From Paenibacillus sediminis (GTDB lineage Bacteria; Bacillota; Bacilli; Paenibacillales; Paenibacillaceae): a stretch of 64,000 bases of DNA. The DNA is taken from the NCBI RefSeq assembly GCF_017873765.1, contig NZ_JAGGKP010000004.1, positions 1 through 64,000 on the forward strand, read 5' to 3'. Below, piece by piece: positions 18,374-28,546 of the stretch. A program made the position numbers and the translations under genes. Under the pieces are notes generated by a model. It was not told the DNA's origin and ran no database searches. It saw nothing but the letters and a program-made list of their open reading frames with translations. The stretch's first letter is position 1. Each line of letters starts with the position of its first letter.

Positions 18374-18919
18374 CTATGAAACTTGAATGAGAGCAAACGC
18401 TTTCGCAGCGGCTTCGGCAATTTGATCTGCCATCTGCATGACCTGATATAAAGATGTCATTTGTAATGTCCAATACGGTTTAGGTCCGTAAACATTTACA
18501 ACAGCTGCAATGCTGTAATTTCCTACTGCAGGTAAATCTGTTCCAACCGATTGCGCAGGTATTAGAGGGTTATTCGATACTATGAATGAGCCCACCGTAC
18601 CTGGCTGGCCAAGACAGGCATCAACAGCAATGACCGTGTGATCGTCTGGTATCGTTTCTAGCTGCTGTTTCAAATTATTTGCATCACACGGCTGTTCAAG
18701 AGTGCCAATGACATTCATAAACCCATAAGAGCGAAGTCTCGAGCCGACTAGCGGACCTAAGGCATCTCCAGTGGACCGATCCGTTCCAATGCATACAAAG
18801 GTGATCAATTCGAGCGGAACATGCCCATGAATATGCTCAAAAAAAGCAGTTAGCTCTTCCCCTGCCATTTTGCGGCGTCCAGCTCCATCCGGTAATGAAA
18901 AGAGGTTTTGAATTGCCAT
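18374..18919 (-). CDS. yyaC: YyaC family spore protease-like protein
   Basis: 181 residues with VCIGTDRSTGDALGPLVGSRL near residues 42-62, an Asp-rich AVDACLG block and GNYSIAAVVNV, the hallmarks of YyaC. This is a GPR/hydrogenase-maturation-protease-fold protein made in sporulating Bacilli, and it supports a spore-forming host. It precedes the alpha/beta-hydrolase gene by about 46 bp and may share its transcript. Confidence 0.85.
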   Translation of the reverse strand: MAIQNLFSLPDGAGRRKMAGEELTAFFEHIHGHVPLELITFVCIGTDRSTGDALGPLVGSRLRSYGFMNVIGTLEQPCDANNLKQQLETIPDDHTVIAVDACLGQPGTVGSFIVSNNPLIPAQSVGTDLPAVGNYSIAAVVNVYGPKPYWTLQMTSLYQVMQMADQIAEAAAKAFALIQVS

Positions 18920-19075
18920 TCACTGCAACCATCCTTTTTCCTGTTAATTTCTATTCACTTCATTCTAACCCAACGGACCCTGATCCCGCAAAAAAAATGG
19001 TTGTCAAAGGTACAATCATGATACAATACATACAGCTCTTTCGTGAAAGAAAGCGTAAGAAAGGATGAAACGTAA

Positions 19076-19300
19076 ATGGATTTATCTCAAAAAAACCAGG
19101 AAAATGTGGAATATATGATTGAAGAAATTAAAACGAAACTTAGAATGGCTTCAGGTGCTGCCATGCAGCCTTCAGCATTTTCGGTCAACCATTATGATGA
19201 TATTCGTGATGTGTACGAACTCGTAATGAGCAAACCAAATTTGAGTATTTCCGAAGTGGAAGCTATCGCTACTGAGCTTGGCAAACTGCGGGGAGCCTAA
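19076..19300 (+). CDS. yfkK: YfkK family (UPF0435/DUF1128) protein
   Basis: 74 residues; it aligns from memory with B. subtilis YfkK (NQENVEYMIEEIKTKL, YDDIRDVYELV, SISEVEAIATELGKLR). Small, helical, cytosolic, function unknown. Ribosome site AAGGATG precedes the ATG. It has its own promoter region and terminator. Confidence 0.85.
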   Translation: MDLSQKNQENVEYMIEEIKTKLRMASGAAMQPSAFSVNHYDDIRDVYELVMSKPNLSISEVEAIATELGKLRGA

Positions 19301-19327
19301 TCAAATGACTCATTGATGAATACTAAG

Positions 19328-19375
19328 AAGTCCATCGTTCTAAGGAATCGATTTCCTTTAGCATGATGGACTTTA
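19328..19375 (+). terminator. Terminator between yfkK and the asparaginase gene
   Basis: Stem AAGTCCATC/GATGGACTT, an internal loop, then CTAAGGAA/TTCCTTTAG; TTTATTATT follows on the plus strand. It lies between convergent genes. Confidence 0.75.
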
Positions 19376-19387
19376 TTATTGTGCAAG

Positions 19388-20386
19388 TTATACAAGTTTG
19401 AAAACAGTCTCGGCGTGGCCCACCTCAAGTCCAGCATCGTTTACAATTCGATTTGTAAATTGCGCACGCACACGTTCAATCGTCTCTTTATGCTCGTATC
19501 CGATTTGTCCCAGGATTGCTTGTACGATCCAGCCCCATTCTTCCTCAGAACCGTCCAGCACTTTAAAGGCAATCCCAAGTCTTTCTTTGCGCAGACCAAG
19601 ACAGAAGACGCCTTTAAATCCTCCCTTAGCTACAATATTGTGATCATGAAGCAGAACGGTATCTACTCTTCCATTTCCACCGACCAGCTCAGGATAACGA
19701 TTCATCGCATTCGTAATCCGGACAACAGCATTTCTTGTTGCATCGTCTTCGATCAGATCAGGACAAGCCAGTTTCATATAAGCTGTAGCCAGCGCAGACA
19801 ATGGGAGGGCAAACACAGGAAATCCGCAACCATCCGTCCCGAGCCCAATTTGATCCACTTGAAGTTCGCTCATTTCAGCAAGCACTTCCAATATCTCTTG
19901 CTGTACTTGATGATCTTTACCCGCATAATCATGAAGCGAGTATCCTTTCATTTTGCTGTATGCAAGCACCCCTAAATGCTTACCGGCACAATTGTGGAAT
20001 ACACGCCGCTTTGAGCCTTGAGCACGAATAACTGACTCTCTCGCAGATTCATTTAATGGATAACTTGGAGCACAAATCATTCCGTTCTCTTCTAGCCCCG
20101 TCTTAGCCATAATGCTTTCTAATGTCTCAATATGATAAGGCTCAGCAGCGTGAGATGCAGCCATGATTGCCACTTCCTGATCTGACAGTCCGTAATGCTC
20201 AATGATGCCGCCGCGAATACCAGGGATCGCTTGAAAAGGTTTAGCTGATGAACGAGTAAAGGCGACAAAATGCGGGTCGCCTGCTGAAGATACAATATTA
20301 CCGTCCTCACCGACTATACTGATATGACCCATATGGGCACATTCTAGTGTGCCGCCCCGGTATTCCTTCACGAGTATGGACTCCAT
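19388..20386 (-). CDS. Asparaginase (thermolabile, Rhizobium-type AnsA family)
   Basis: 332 residues of the PF06089 family: RGGTLECAHMGHISIVGEDG at the start, FTRSSAKPFQAIP with the Ser-Lys pair, HNCAGKHLG and GTDGCGFPV with the conserved Cys residues. It hydrolyses L-asparagine to aspartate and ammonia and is unrelated to the usual EcAI/II fold. ATG preceded by AAAGGAGA. It is monocistronic. Confidence 0.85.
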   Translation of the reverse strand: MESILVKEYRGGTLECAHMGHISIVGEDGNIVSSAGDPHFVAFTRSSAKPFQAIPGIRGGIIEHYGLSDQEVAIMAASHAAEPYHIETLESIMAKTGLEENGMICAPSYPLNESARESVIRAQGSKRRVFHNCAGKHLGVLAYSKMKGYSLHDYAGKDHQVQQEILEVLAEMSELQVDQIGLGTDGCGFPVFALPLSALATAYMKLACPDLIEDDATRNAVVRITNAMNRYPELVGGNGRVDTVLLHDHNIVAKGGFKGVFCLGLRKERLGIAFKVLDGSEEEWGWIVQAILGQIGYEHKETIERVRAQFTNRIVNDAGLEVGHAETVFKLV

Positions 20387-20484
20387 ACTAATACATCTCC
20401 TTTATGCTTTAACCATGAATGCATATATAAAAACCAAATTATGAATACACACTAAAGTATAGTACAAATATACATGAAAGCAAC

Positions 20485-20909
20485 CTACCAACCTTGTCTA
20501 TTGCATAAAGATGTAATATGAGCAATATGATGTCTGCAGTGCCATGCGTAGATACCTATATTTAAGCCAACAGAAACTTCCCCTGATTGCGGATGGAAAA
20601 ATGTCTTCGAGAGGTCAGCTTCACTTAAACTCCGCAGCAGACTTACCCATCTGGTATGTAATGCTTCTAAAAGCTTCAGAGAAACCTCAACTGGCAACTT
20701 AGAATCAGGAAGTTCTGCCCATCGATCTTCCATATACGGCTCCATCCCCCTGGTCGATAAGGAGTATCTAACTGTTCGTCCTGTAAGTCCTTTACTGTTT
20801 CTCTTAAAATACGCGGCGCCTCTTCAATTTCTTGTATCCAGCTTTCAATTTGAGTACTCGTAATCTCTCCGTCAAATGTAAACTGACCTACGGGATATCT
20901 TAAGTCCAT
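20485..20909 (-). pseudogene. yfiT/bstA-like DinB-fold gene, broken by internal deletion
   Basis: The N-terminal part (start near 20909, MDLRYPVGQFTFDGEIT...TPYRPGGW) and the C-terminal part ([21 protein letters not shown]...[14 protein letters not shown]) both match B. subtilis YfiT. They are in different frames, joined at about 20743-20750 where GGATGG meets AGCCGTATATGG. About 30 residues are missing there, including the VHHVADSH helix that gives the first metal His; the two distal His residues remain. YfiT-type enzymes are bacillithiol-dependent or hydrolytic metalloproteins, and this copy should be inactive. Confidence 0.8.
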
Positions 20910-20929
20910 CTCAGTATTCCCCCTCATCA

Positions 20930-20973
20930 AAATGAATAATCCCCCAACTATAAGCCGTTCGTAGATGGGGGAT
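20930..20973 (-). terminator. Terminator after the CDF exporter gene
   Basis: Stem ATCCCCCA/TGGGGGAT-type pairing (20939-20973) with a T-rich TTATTCATTTT on the minus strand. It separates the CDF gene from the broken yfiT-like gene. Confidence 0.7.
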
Positions 20974-20994
20974 CGTTAACTATGTTATGCACTT

Positions 20995-21864
20995 TTACTG
21001 TTTAGGTTCCACATGTACATGCACGTGCATAATATTATGCGCTTTTTTCATTCGCTCCTCTATTTTATCACTGATCTCATGTCCTTCAATGACAGTCAGT
21101 TCAGGATTTACTTCAATGACAACATCCACAAGCACGTGATTGCCGTGAACTCTAGCTTTGACATCCCTGATTCCTTCAACGCCTTTCGTCCGGGCTATAG
21201 TCGTTCGAAGATCGGTGAGCTGGTTCTCGTCAAATCCGTCTGTAAGTCTATGGGTCGAATCGCGAAAAATATCCCAAGCCGTTTTACAAATAAGCAATCC
21301 TACGCCAACTGCCGCGACGCCGTCGAGCCATGGCAATCCGAACTGTGCTCCTACAATACCGACAGCTGCTGCAATACTTACAAGAGCGTCAGACAGGTTA
21401 TCTTTTGCCGCAGCCATTAATGCTTGATTATTAATATGTTTCGCCAATCTCAGATTGTATGCATAGACAGCCAGCATCGAGACTGCACAAATGACGGCGA
21501 TGCCTGCTGAAAGTAAGCTCGGTATCGTTTCCTTTCCAGTGAAAAGTGACTCAATGGCTTGAATAACGACCTGAATCCCTACCATTGCCATTATAAATGA
21601 CGCTACCAGTGCAGCGACTGTCTCAGCACGAAAATGACCGTATGTGTGATCGGAATCGGGAGGCTTTTGCGATATACGAAGTCCAATAAGTACAGCGACA
21701 GATGCGACAATATCTGTCAGGTTATTGAATCCATCAGCCAGCAGCCCGTCTGAATGATAAAAATATCCGCTTGCCAGCTTAAAGGCAGACAACAACAAGT
21801 ATGCCGCTATACTGACCCAGGCGCCTCGTTCCCCTTTTTTTATATTTTCGTATACATCCACCAA
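20995..21864 (-). CDS. Cation diffusion facilitator exporter (MneS/YeaB-like)
   Basis: 289 residues, six predicted membrane spans. The metal site on the second span is in HSDGLLADGFNNLTDIVAS and that on the fifth includes AAKDNLSDAL. A DHTYGHFRAET loop and a cytosolic ferredoxin-like C-terminal domain ending HVHVHVEPKQ follow. It resembles the manganese exporters MneS/MneP of B. subtilis more than CzcD, so Mn2+ efflux is likely but not proven. Start: TTG at 21862-21864 (or the next GTG) with GGGGGTG upstream. Confidence 0.85.
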   Translation of the reverse strand: MVDVYENIKKGERGAWVSIAAYLLLSAFKLASGYFYHSDGLLADGFNNLTDIVASVAVLIGLRISQKPPDSDHTYGHFRAETVAALVASFIMAMVGIQVVIQAIESLFTGKETIPSLLSAGIAVICAVSMLAVYAYNLRLAKHINNQALMAAAKDNLSDALVSIAAAVGIVGAQFGLPWLDGVAAVGVGLLICKTAWDIFRDSTHRLTDGFDENQLTDLRTTIARTKGVEGIRDVKARVHGNHVLVDVVIEVNPELTVIEGHEISDKIEERMKKAHNIMHVHVHVEPKQ

Positions 21865-22007
21865 ACCTGTGACACCCCCAGTTGTTTCTCCTCCAAATGA
21901 GGTAAAAAATTGACTTTGCTATCTTATCAAAAGAAATCGGTGTGGGTCTAGAGAAACAGTGTTGCCCGCGGTCAAAGTACGAGTCGTTATCCTTTACATT
22001 GTTTCCC

Positions 22008-22036
22008 TTGTACGAGCATTTAAAAACGGATACAAT
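22008..22036 (+). promoter_or_regulatory. Promoter of the 61-residue gene
   Basis: TTGTAC (22008-22013), 17-nt spacer, TACAAT (22031-22036), about 30 bp upstream of the start codon. Confidence 0.6.
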
Positions 22037-22068
22037 GTGAATGCATAACCTTCAAGGAGGATGAAACC

Positions 22069-22254
22069 ATGACGGAAGAACAGGACTCTCGTAAAATTAG
22101 CTTAGCCGATGCTATACGCCAAAAGCTTGAGCAGAAAAAGCAAAATACGGGATCACCCAGGCCTGGCCAGAACCAATTAGGCTCTGCGAAAAAGCTGACA
22201 AGTCAAAACACGAAAAAACCAAACAACCAACGCCGCCGTACTGGAGGCTCTTAA
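22069..22254 (+). CDS. Small basic hypothetical protein (61 residues)
   Basis: 61 residues: a helical first half (LADAIRQKLEQKKQ), then a disordered Lys/Asn/Gln/Arg-rich tail ending RRRTGGS. A strong AAGGAGG ribosome site, a good promoter and a dedicated terminator argue that it is real. No known family; the basic tail could bind nucleic acid. Confidence 0.75.
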   Translation: MTEEQDSRKISLADAIRQKLEQKKQNTGSPRPGQNQLGSAKKLTSQNTKKPNNQRRRTGGS

Positions 22255-22308
22255 AAACAAAGAATGCTGCTTACCTTTCGTCAAAAAGGAAAACAGCATT
22301 CTTTGTTT
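22255..22308 (+). terminator. Bidirectional terminator
   Basis: Stem AAACAAAGAATGCTG with its complement around a 24-nt loop, between convergent genes. Confidence 0.75.
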
Positions 22309-22337
22309 ATGAGTAAGAAGCGGCGAGTGGATGATCC

Positions 22338-23963
<1,626 letters not shown>

Positions 23964-24080
23964 TCACATTACCATCCTTTTTCCATAATCTCTGCCAAAT
24001 ATGTATTATAGCATATAATAGGACGGCTCATGATAGCAATAATAAGAAAAAAAAGGTCAATGGCTGTGTCCGAATAATAT

Positions 24081-24114
24081 AAGTGCCCCCGCTACTTCAG
24101 CGGAGGCACTTTTT
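24081..24114 (-). terminator. Terminator of the cydABS operon
   Basis: Stem AAGTGCC.CCGCT/AGCGG.GGCACTT with one mismatch and a 5-nt loop, directly after the cydS stop codon. A T-run lies on the plus side and a weaker T-rich tract on the minus side. Confidence 0.7.
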
Positions 24115-24225
24115 TTACTTATCGTCCTTCGGGTTCTTATATTTGGCGGCGTATATGAACAAGAACACGATGGTAGCTACAACGACGAGCGGCGGTGCTA
24201 TAAAAACCGTAATATATTGTTCCAT
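24115..24225 (-). CDS. cydS: bd-type oxidase small subunit CydS
   Basis: 36 residues, one membrane span: MEQYITVFIAPPLVVVATIV, then FLFIYAAKYKNPKDDK. It has the APxVVV core, length and place (immediately after cydB) of CydS, the third subunit found in the Geobacillus bd oxidase structure, which covers the heme site. AAGGATGA precedes the ATG, and the gap from cydB is 6 bp. Confidence 0.8.
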   Translation of the reverse strand: MEQYITVFIAPPLVVVATIVFLFIYAAKYKNPKDDK

Positions 24226-24231
24226 TTCGCA

Positions 24232-25266
24232 TCATCCTTTCTTAGGAGATTGACCGCTCACATACTTGGCATTGAACAAGAACAGCCTCATGATGAGTAC
24301 AATCGAAGGGATAACGACGAGCAGCCCCGCAGCAAAAACAATAATGAGCGCAATAGCCGTCGATTCGTTCGTAATGCTCTCATGTATGTTGATGTATGGA
24401 TACAAAATGTAAGGCAAATGCGACCGTCCATACCCGAACCAAGCGAAGCCAAACTGCAGCATAACCGCTATAAAGCCAAGACCCAGGTTTTCTCCTTTAA
24501 CCATGAAATACACAGCAACAAGGAAGAACAGCAAGGAAGCGACAAACATCCACGAGTTATCAATCATCGCCATAAAGTGTTCAGGATTTTGTTTGTATAT
24601 TTGAAAGAACGCAAACAGTGATGCCAGAATCGTCGGTCCACTCCAAAATAAAGCATACCCGCGAAGGATTTTAAATGCGCCTTGATCCCTTGCTTTTTTC
24701 GCGTAGTAAGCGAGGAACATCGCAGAAATGTACAGTACACTAACAATCGCCAAAATAATAACGGACCATGTATACGGATTCGTAAAAAACTCTCTCCAAT
24801 CAAATAAGACACGTCCGCCTGCCTCTTCAATAATGCCTCCCTCAGAAATCGCAAGGATGGTAGACAGCCCAGCCGGTATCAAAAGTCCTGTCGCCCCGTA
24901 CAATGCCATATATACTTTGCTTCTTTCCTTCGTGCTGCTGCCATATGTATTAAAGGCATAATAAGCACCCCGAATCGCTAACAGCACGATAGCCACACTC
25001 CCCAATACGAGAAGCGCAGTACCGTAATAGTAAGCCGCATCCGGGAAAAATCCAACCAAGCCAACGTAGAAAAATACAAGAAACACGTTGGTCACTTCCC
25101 AGACTGGAGATAAGTAACGTTGTACGATGTTGTGTATCACATTTTGATGACCTGTAACTACACTATAGTAGCTAAAAAATCCGGCACCAAAATCGATTGA
25201 TGCAACGATGATATATCCGAAGAGAAACGTCCATAAAATTGTAATCCCTACATCTGCGTAACTCAT
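24232..25266 (-). CDS. cydB: bd-type menaquinol oxidase subunit II
   Basis: 344 residues, about nine membrane spans, starting with DVGITILWTFLFGYIIVASIDFG, close to the YthB/Gram-positive CydB group. It pairs with CydA and carries no heme itself in this group. Its ATG overlaps the cydA stop by 4 bp. Confidence 0.9.
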   Translation of the reverse strand: MSYADVGITILWTFLFGYIIVASIDFGAGFFSYYSVVTGHQNVIHNIVQRYLSPVWEVTNVFLVFFYVGLVGFFPDAAYYYGTALLVLGSVAIVLLAIRGAYYAFNTYGSSTKERSKVYMALYGATGLLIPAGLSTILAISEGGIIEEAGGRVLFDWREFFTNPYTWSVIILAIVSVLYISAMFLAYYAKKARDQGAFKILRGYALFWSGPTILASLFAFFQIYKQNPEHFMAMIDNSWMFVASLLFFLVAVYFMVKGENLGLGFIAVMLQFGFAWFGYGRSHLPYILYPYINIHESITNESTAIALIIVFAAGLLVVIPSIVLIMRLFLFNAKYVSGQSPKKG

Positions 25267-26618
25267 ATATGATCCCCTCCTTCCATTCCGCGTTCTTGCA
25301 TTTCTTCCTCAGCGCTTCTATTTCTAAACAGTTTGCTGAGCACGCGAATACAAGAAATACACAGCACCAAATACAAAATAATGAATAGAACGAGCATAGA
25401 GCCTACATTGGTTGATGTCGTCGCCGCTTCTTCTACTTTCATGTAACCGACCAAAATCCACGGCTGTCTGCCTACTTCTGAGAAAATCCACCCAAGCTCA
25501 TAAGCAGTCATCGCAAGCGGAGCAAGAGCAACGAGCAAAACAAGCAGCCATTTAGGATAATGCTTCTTCCCCGGCAATTTCTTGCGCAGCATATATAGAA
25601 GCGGAATGATAACAAGCAGCACACCCGTGGATACTTTTAGGTCAAATAAATAGTGAATATACAGCGGCGGTTCTTCATCATCGGGAATCCGGTCAAGACC
25701 AATCACTTCGTAATTTGGCGAATTGCCTGCCAAAATACTTAATGCATATGGAATTTTAATTCCGTATTTAATTTCATTATTCTCACCAAGCACACCTCCA
25801 AATACAAAGGGGGCTTGGCGCATCGTCTCAAAATGCCACTCTGCTGCCGCTAGTTTGGCCGGCTGATACTGCGCTAAATATTTACCTGAGAAGTCGCCAA
25901 TAATCGCTGTAATGACAGCAAACACAAACGCAGAAATCGCCGTAAGTTTCAGCGCTTTTTTGTAATAGACATGCTTGCGGCCTTTAAGGATGTTGTAGGC
26001 TGCAATACAAGTGAGCAATGCTGCGCTAACTGTATAGGACGACGCTAAGACGTGTGCTACTTTCGTTGGGGTTGCCGGGTTAAACATGGCTTTAAACGGC
26101 TGTACATTCGTGAATACCCCATTTTGAAGCGTGAAGCCTTGAGGATAATTCATAAACGCATTGACAGTTGTGATGAAAAACGCAGAGGCAGAAGAGCCTA
26201 GTGCAACGGGAATCAACAGCAGCAAGTGCGTATATTTATTTTTGAATCGTTCCCATGTATACAAATACATTCCTAAAAATATAGCTTCGGCAAAGAAAGC
26301 AAATGTCTCCATAAACAGCGGGAGCGCGATGGCGCGACCTGCGACGCGCATAAATGTCGGCCACAGTAAGCTAAGCTGAAGACCTATAGATGTCCCGGTA
26401 ACGACGCCGATCGCGACGGAGATTACAAAACCGCGTGCCCAGCGGCGCGCAAGCAGAACGTAATGTTGATCATTGGTACGAACCCCTCTCCACTCTGCGA
26501 GCAAAATCATAAGCGGAACGCCAACGCCATAGGATGCGAAAATAATATGTACAAAGAGCGTAACTTCAGTAAGTATACGACTCAGCAGTACAGGATCCAT
26601 CGATGACAGTATGTTCAT
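25263..26618 (-). CDS. cydA: bd-type menaquinol oxidase subunit I
   Basis: 451 residues, about nine spans. The conserved N-terminal His (LFVHIIFASYGVG, His24) is the likely high-spin heme ligand. The GRQPWILVGYMKVEEA motif marks the quinol side, and the Q-loop is short as in Bacilli (YthA group). The enzyme reduces O2 to water using menaquinol, giving respiration at low oxygen. cydC/cydD assembly genes are not nearby. GAGGGG lies 10 nt before the ATG. Confidence 0.92.
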   Translation of the reverse strand: MNILSSMDPVLLSRILTEVTLFVHIIFASYGVGVPLMILLAEWRGVRTNDQHYVLLARRWARGFVISVAIGVVTGTSIGLQLSLLWPTFMRVAGRAIALPLFMETFAFFAEAIFLGMYLYTWERFKNKYTHLLLLIPVALGSSASAFFITTVNAFMNYPQGFTLQNGVFTNVQPFKAMFNPATPTKVAHVLASSYTVSAALLTCIAAYNILKGRKHVYYKKALKLTAISAFVFAVITAIIGDFSGKYLAQYQPAKLAAAEWHFETMRQAPFVFGGVLGENNEIKYGIKIPYALSILAGNSPNYEVIGLDRIPDDEEPPLYIHYLFDLKVSTGVLLVIIPLLYMLRKKLPGKKHYPKWLLVLLVALAPLAMTAYELGWIFSEVGRQPWILVGYMKVEEAATTSTNVGSMLVLFIILYLVLCISCIRVLSKLFRNRSAEEEMQERGMEGGDHI

Positions 26619-26649
26619 GGTATATCAACCCCTCTATTCATAAATTTTC

Positions 26650-26766
26650 TCACGAGAAATAATGCGAATAACGAATGAAACTTCTAATAAACGCATAAAG
26701 CATCACAATGGCCACGACGACACAGACGATGATAAGAGTTCTCTCTTGTTTCTTATGGCTTTGCAT
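26650..26766 (-). CDS. Tiny single-span membrane protein ahead of cydA
   Basis: 38 residues: MQSHKKQERT, a hydrophobic stretch LIIVCVVVAIVMLYAFI, then RSFIRYSHYFS. GGGGAGG lies 11 nt before the ATG. It lies between a Rex-like operator/promoter and cydA (31 bp gap), so it should be the first gene of the cyd operon. Positively charged ends and one span suggest an accessory oxidase subunit or regulatory micropeptide; no family recognised. Confidence 0.6.
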   Translation of the reverse strand: MQSHKKQERTLIIVCVVVAIVMLYAFIRSFIRYSHYFS

Positions 26767-26817
26767 ATAACATTCGACCTCCCCTGTAAGAGCTTTGTAT
26801 TTTATCTTTATCTTTTT

Positions 26818-26835
26818 TTGTGATGATTTTCACAA
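26818..26835 (-). promoter_or_regulatory. Rex-like operator at the cyd promoter
   Basis: TTGTGATGATTTTCACAA, an 18-bp palindrome with one mismatch to the Bacillus Rex consensus TTGTGAA-N4-TTCACAA. On the minus strand its TTGTGA forms a -35 with GATAAA 17 nt further on, so a bound repressor would block RNA polymerase. Rex senses NADH/NAD+ and represses cyd genes in B. subtilis; regulation here is inferred from the site. Confidence 0.75.
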
Positions 26836-27023
26836 TAAATTTGTATAGTCATTGAAGGTTCAATTACGAAAAAATGTTAAATCAACATGTCAATCTTAAG
26901 ATTGCAATTTCTCAATTGTTTTATGCTTGCTCTAAAAAAGGAACGACTGGAAATGAGAGGATAATTTTCGCATTTCACAAAATGAGGTAAAATAAGAGGT
27001 ATAAAGGAGGTTGTTACTCAGCC

Positions 27024-28169
27024 ATGAAACTTATATCCATAGAACCGACTCCAAGCCCAAATACGATGAAGCTGCATCTAGACGAAACCGCAGCTCCTGG
27101 AGTACGCAAAACATATACATTAGATAATGAACGATCCGCTCCGCCATGGATTCGGCGAATGCTGCACATTAATGGGGTAAAGAGCGTATTTCATACAGCC
27201 GATTTCGTAGCGCTTGACCGTAAAGGGGGTGCGGATTGGTCTGCCATATTAGCTGAAGTGCAGGAGCAGTTCGGTCAAGAAGGGCTTGATACTTCTTGGT
27301 CCGAAGAAGATCTAAATAACGCTGAGCATTTCGGAGAAGCTGAAGTACTTGTGCAATTTTTCCGCGGAATCCCCATGCAAATCCGTGTGAAATCTGGCAA
27401 TCAAGAAGAGCGTATCGCCTTGTCAGATCGATTTACGAAAGCAGTAACGGAAGTTGCCAGCGCCACGCTCATTAAGGAACGTAAGCTAGTCGACTACGGT
27501 GTTCGATATGGAGAGCTTGCAGACATTGCGCGTGAAGTAGAGCAAGAGCTGGAGGCTGCTTTTCCTGAAGAACGTCTTAAGAAGATCACCCAGCAAGCCA
27601 TTGCGCATGGCGCAAGCAATGAAGAATTTATCGAAGAGCGGCGTGAACTAAGTGACGACGAATTAGCAGAACGTCTGCAAAGTGATGACTGGCGTATTCG
27701 TTATGCTGCCCTCGAAATGATGAAGCCTACTCCAGAGCGCCTGCCGCTGATTGAGAAAGCTCTGCACGATCCGAAGCTGCAAATTCGCCGCCTCGCTGTC
27801 GTGTACCTTGGTGATTTGCGGACAGAAGAAGCAATGAAGCTGCTCTTTGAAGCGCTCAAGGATGAATCCCCTGCCGTTCGCCGAACAGCTGGCGATACGT
27901 TATCCGACATCGGGGATCCGATTGCTACTGGTCCGATGATGGAAGCATTATTCGACAGTAGCAAGCTTGTCCGCTGGCGTGCAGCACGGTTCCTATATGA
28001 AGTGGGAACCGATGAAGCAGAGCAAGCGCTCGAGAAAGCAGCCGAGGATCCTGAATTTGAAGTAAGTTTGCAAGCCAAGATGGCGCTTGAACGCATTCGC
28101 ACCGGTGAACAGGCTGCAGGAACGGTGTGGCAGCAAATGGCGAAACGGCGTGAGAACGGCAATTCATAA
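27024..28169 (+). CDS. NifU-N domain and HEAT-repeat protein (CvfC-like)
   Basis: 381 residues. The N-terminal ~90 residues form a Nfu/NifU-N scaffold-like domain (PTPSPNTMKLHLDE). A middle domain (100-200) follows, then from about 215 a run of HEAT/PBS-lyase repeats (DDWRIRYAALEMM, DPKLQIRRLAVVYLGDL, SPAVRRTAGDTLSDIGD, LVRWRAARFLYEVG). The architecture matches staphylococcal conserved virulence factor C; the molecular role is unknown. The GGAGG is 13 nt from the ATG, longer than usual. Confidence 0.8.
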   Translation: MKLISIEPTPSPNTMKLHLDETAAPGVRKTYTLDNERSAPPWIRRMLHINGVKSVFHTADFVALDRKGGADWSAILAEVQEQFGQEGLDTSWSEEDLNNAEHFGEAEVLVQFFRGIPMQIRVKSGNQEERIALSDRFTKAVTEVASATLIKERKLVDYGVRYGELADIAREVEQELEAAFPEERLKKITQQAIAHGASNEEFIEERRELSDDELAERLQSDDWRIRYAALEMMKPTPERLPLIEKALHDPKLQIRRLAVVYLGDLRTEEAMKLLFEALKDESPAVRRTAGDTLSDIGDPIATGPMMEALFDSSKLVRWRAARFLYEVGTDEAEQALEKAAEDPEFEVSLQAKMALERIRTGEQAAGTVWQQMAKRRENGNS

Positions 28170-28273
28170 CAAGGAAGAAATTGTTATGAAAAATACATTG
28201 CGCTTTTCATCCTGTTTCATTTATACTTGGAAACTGTATTAAATAATTTCATATTCAACCTCATCATACTAAA

Positions 28274-28473
28274 CAAGATGAGGTAGAGGTCGCGGTTGTG
28301 AAGAGTACGCACGGAGTAGACATTAGAGCTGTCTGTAATCCCGAGCTGAAAGGCACCACCGCCGAAGTGTGTATAGGTGACTCTAACTATACATGCTGGG
28401 GCTGTTACCGAAAGGGACAGAACTGTCACGAACGTCTAAATATACCGGGGCGTTCGTGTTGTGCTATCTTTTC
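28274..28473 (+). promoter_or_regulatory. Lysine riboswitch (L-box)
   Basis: The conserved core blocks occur in order: AGAGGTCGCGG, AGAGTACGC, GGAGTAGA, GCTGAAAGGC, CGCCGAAGTG, CATGCTGGGGCTG, ACCGAAA and ACTGTCACG. A hairpin CACGAACG/CGTTCGTG (P5) and a P1-like closing strand CTATCTT follow. With lysine bound, P1 forms and the downstream terminator is expected to fold. It controls the lysine permease gene that follows. Ends are approximate. Confidence 0.9.
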
Positions 28474-28512
28474 GTGGAAGGTATGGTGCGGTAATATAGA
28501 TCGAGAATGATC

Positions 28513-28546
28513 AGACCGCTGGTTCCAATGCCTGCGGTCTTTTTTA
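28513..28546 (+). terminator. Riboswitch-controlled terminator before lysP
   Basis: Stem AGACCGC/GCGGTCT with a 14-nt loop and TTTTTT, between the L-box and the lysP ribosome site. It is the expression platform for premature termination. Confidence 0.85.

Noticed and set aside
19379-19975. Open frame of 198 codons on the plus strand
   Set aside because: It lies fully antisense to the asparaginase gene, has no ribosome site and no protein-like composition.
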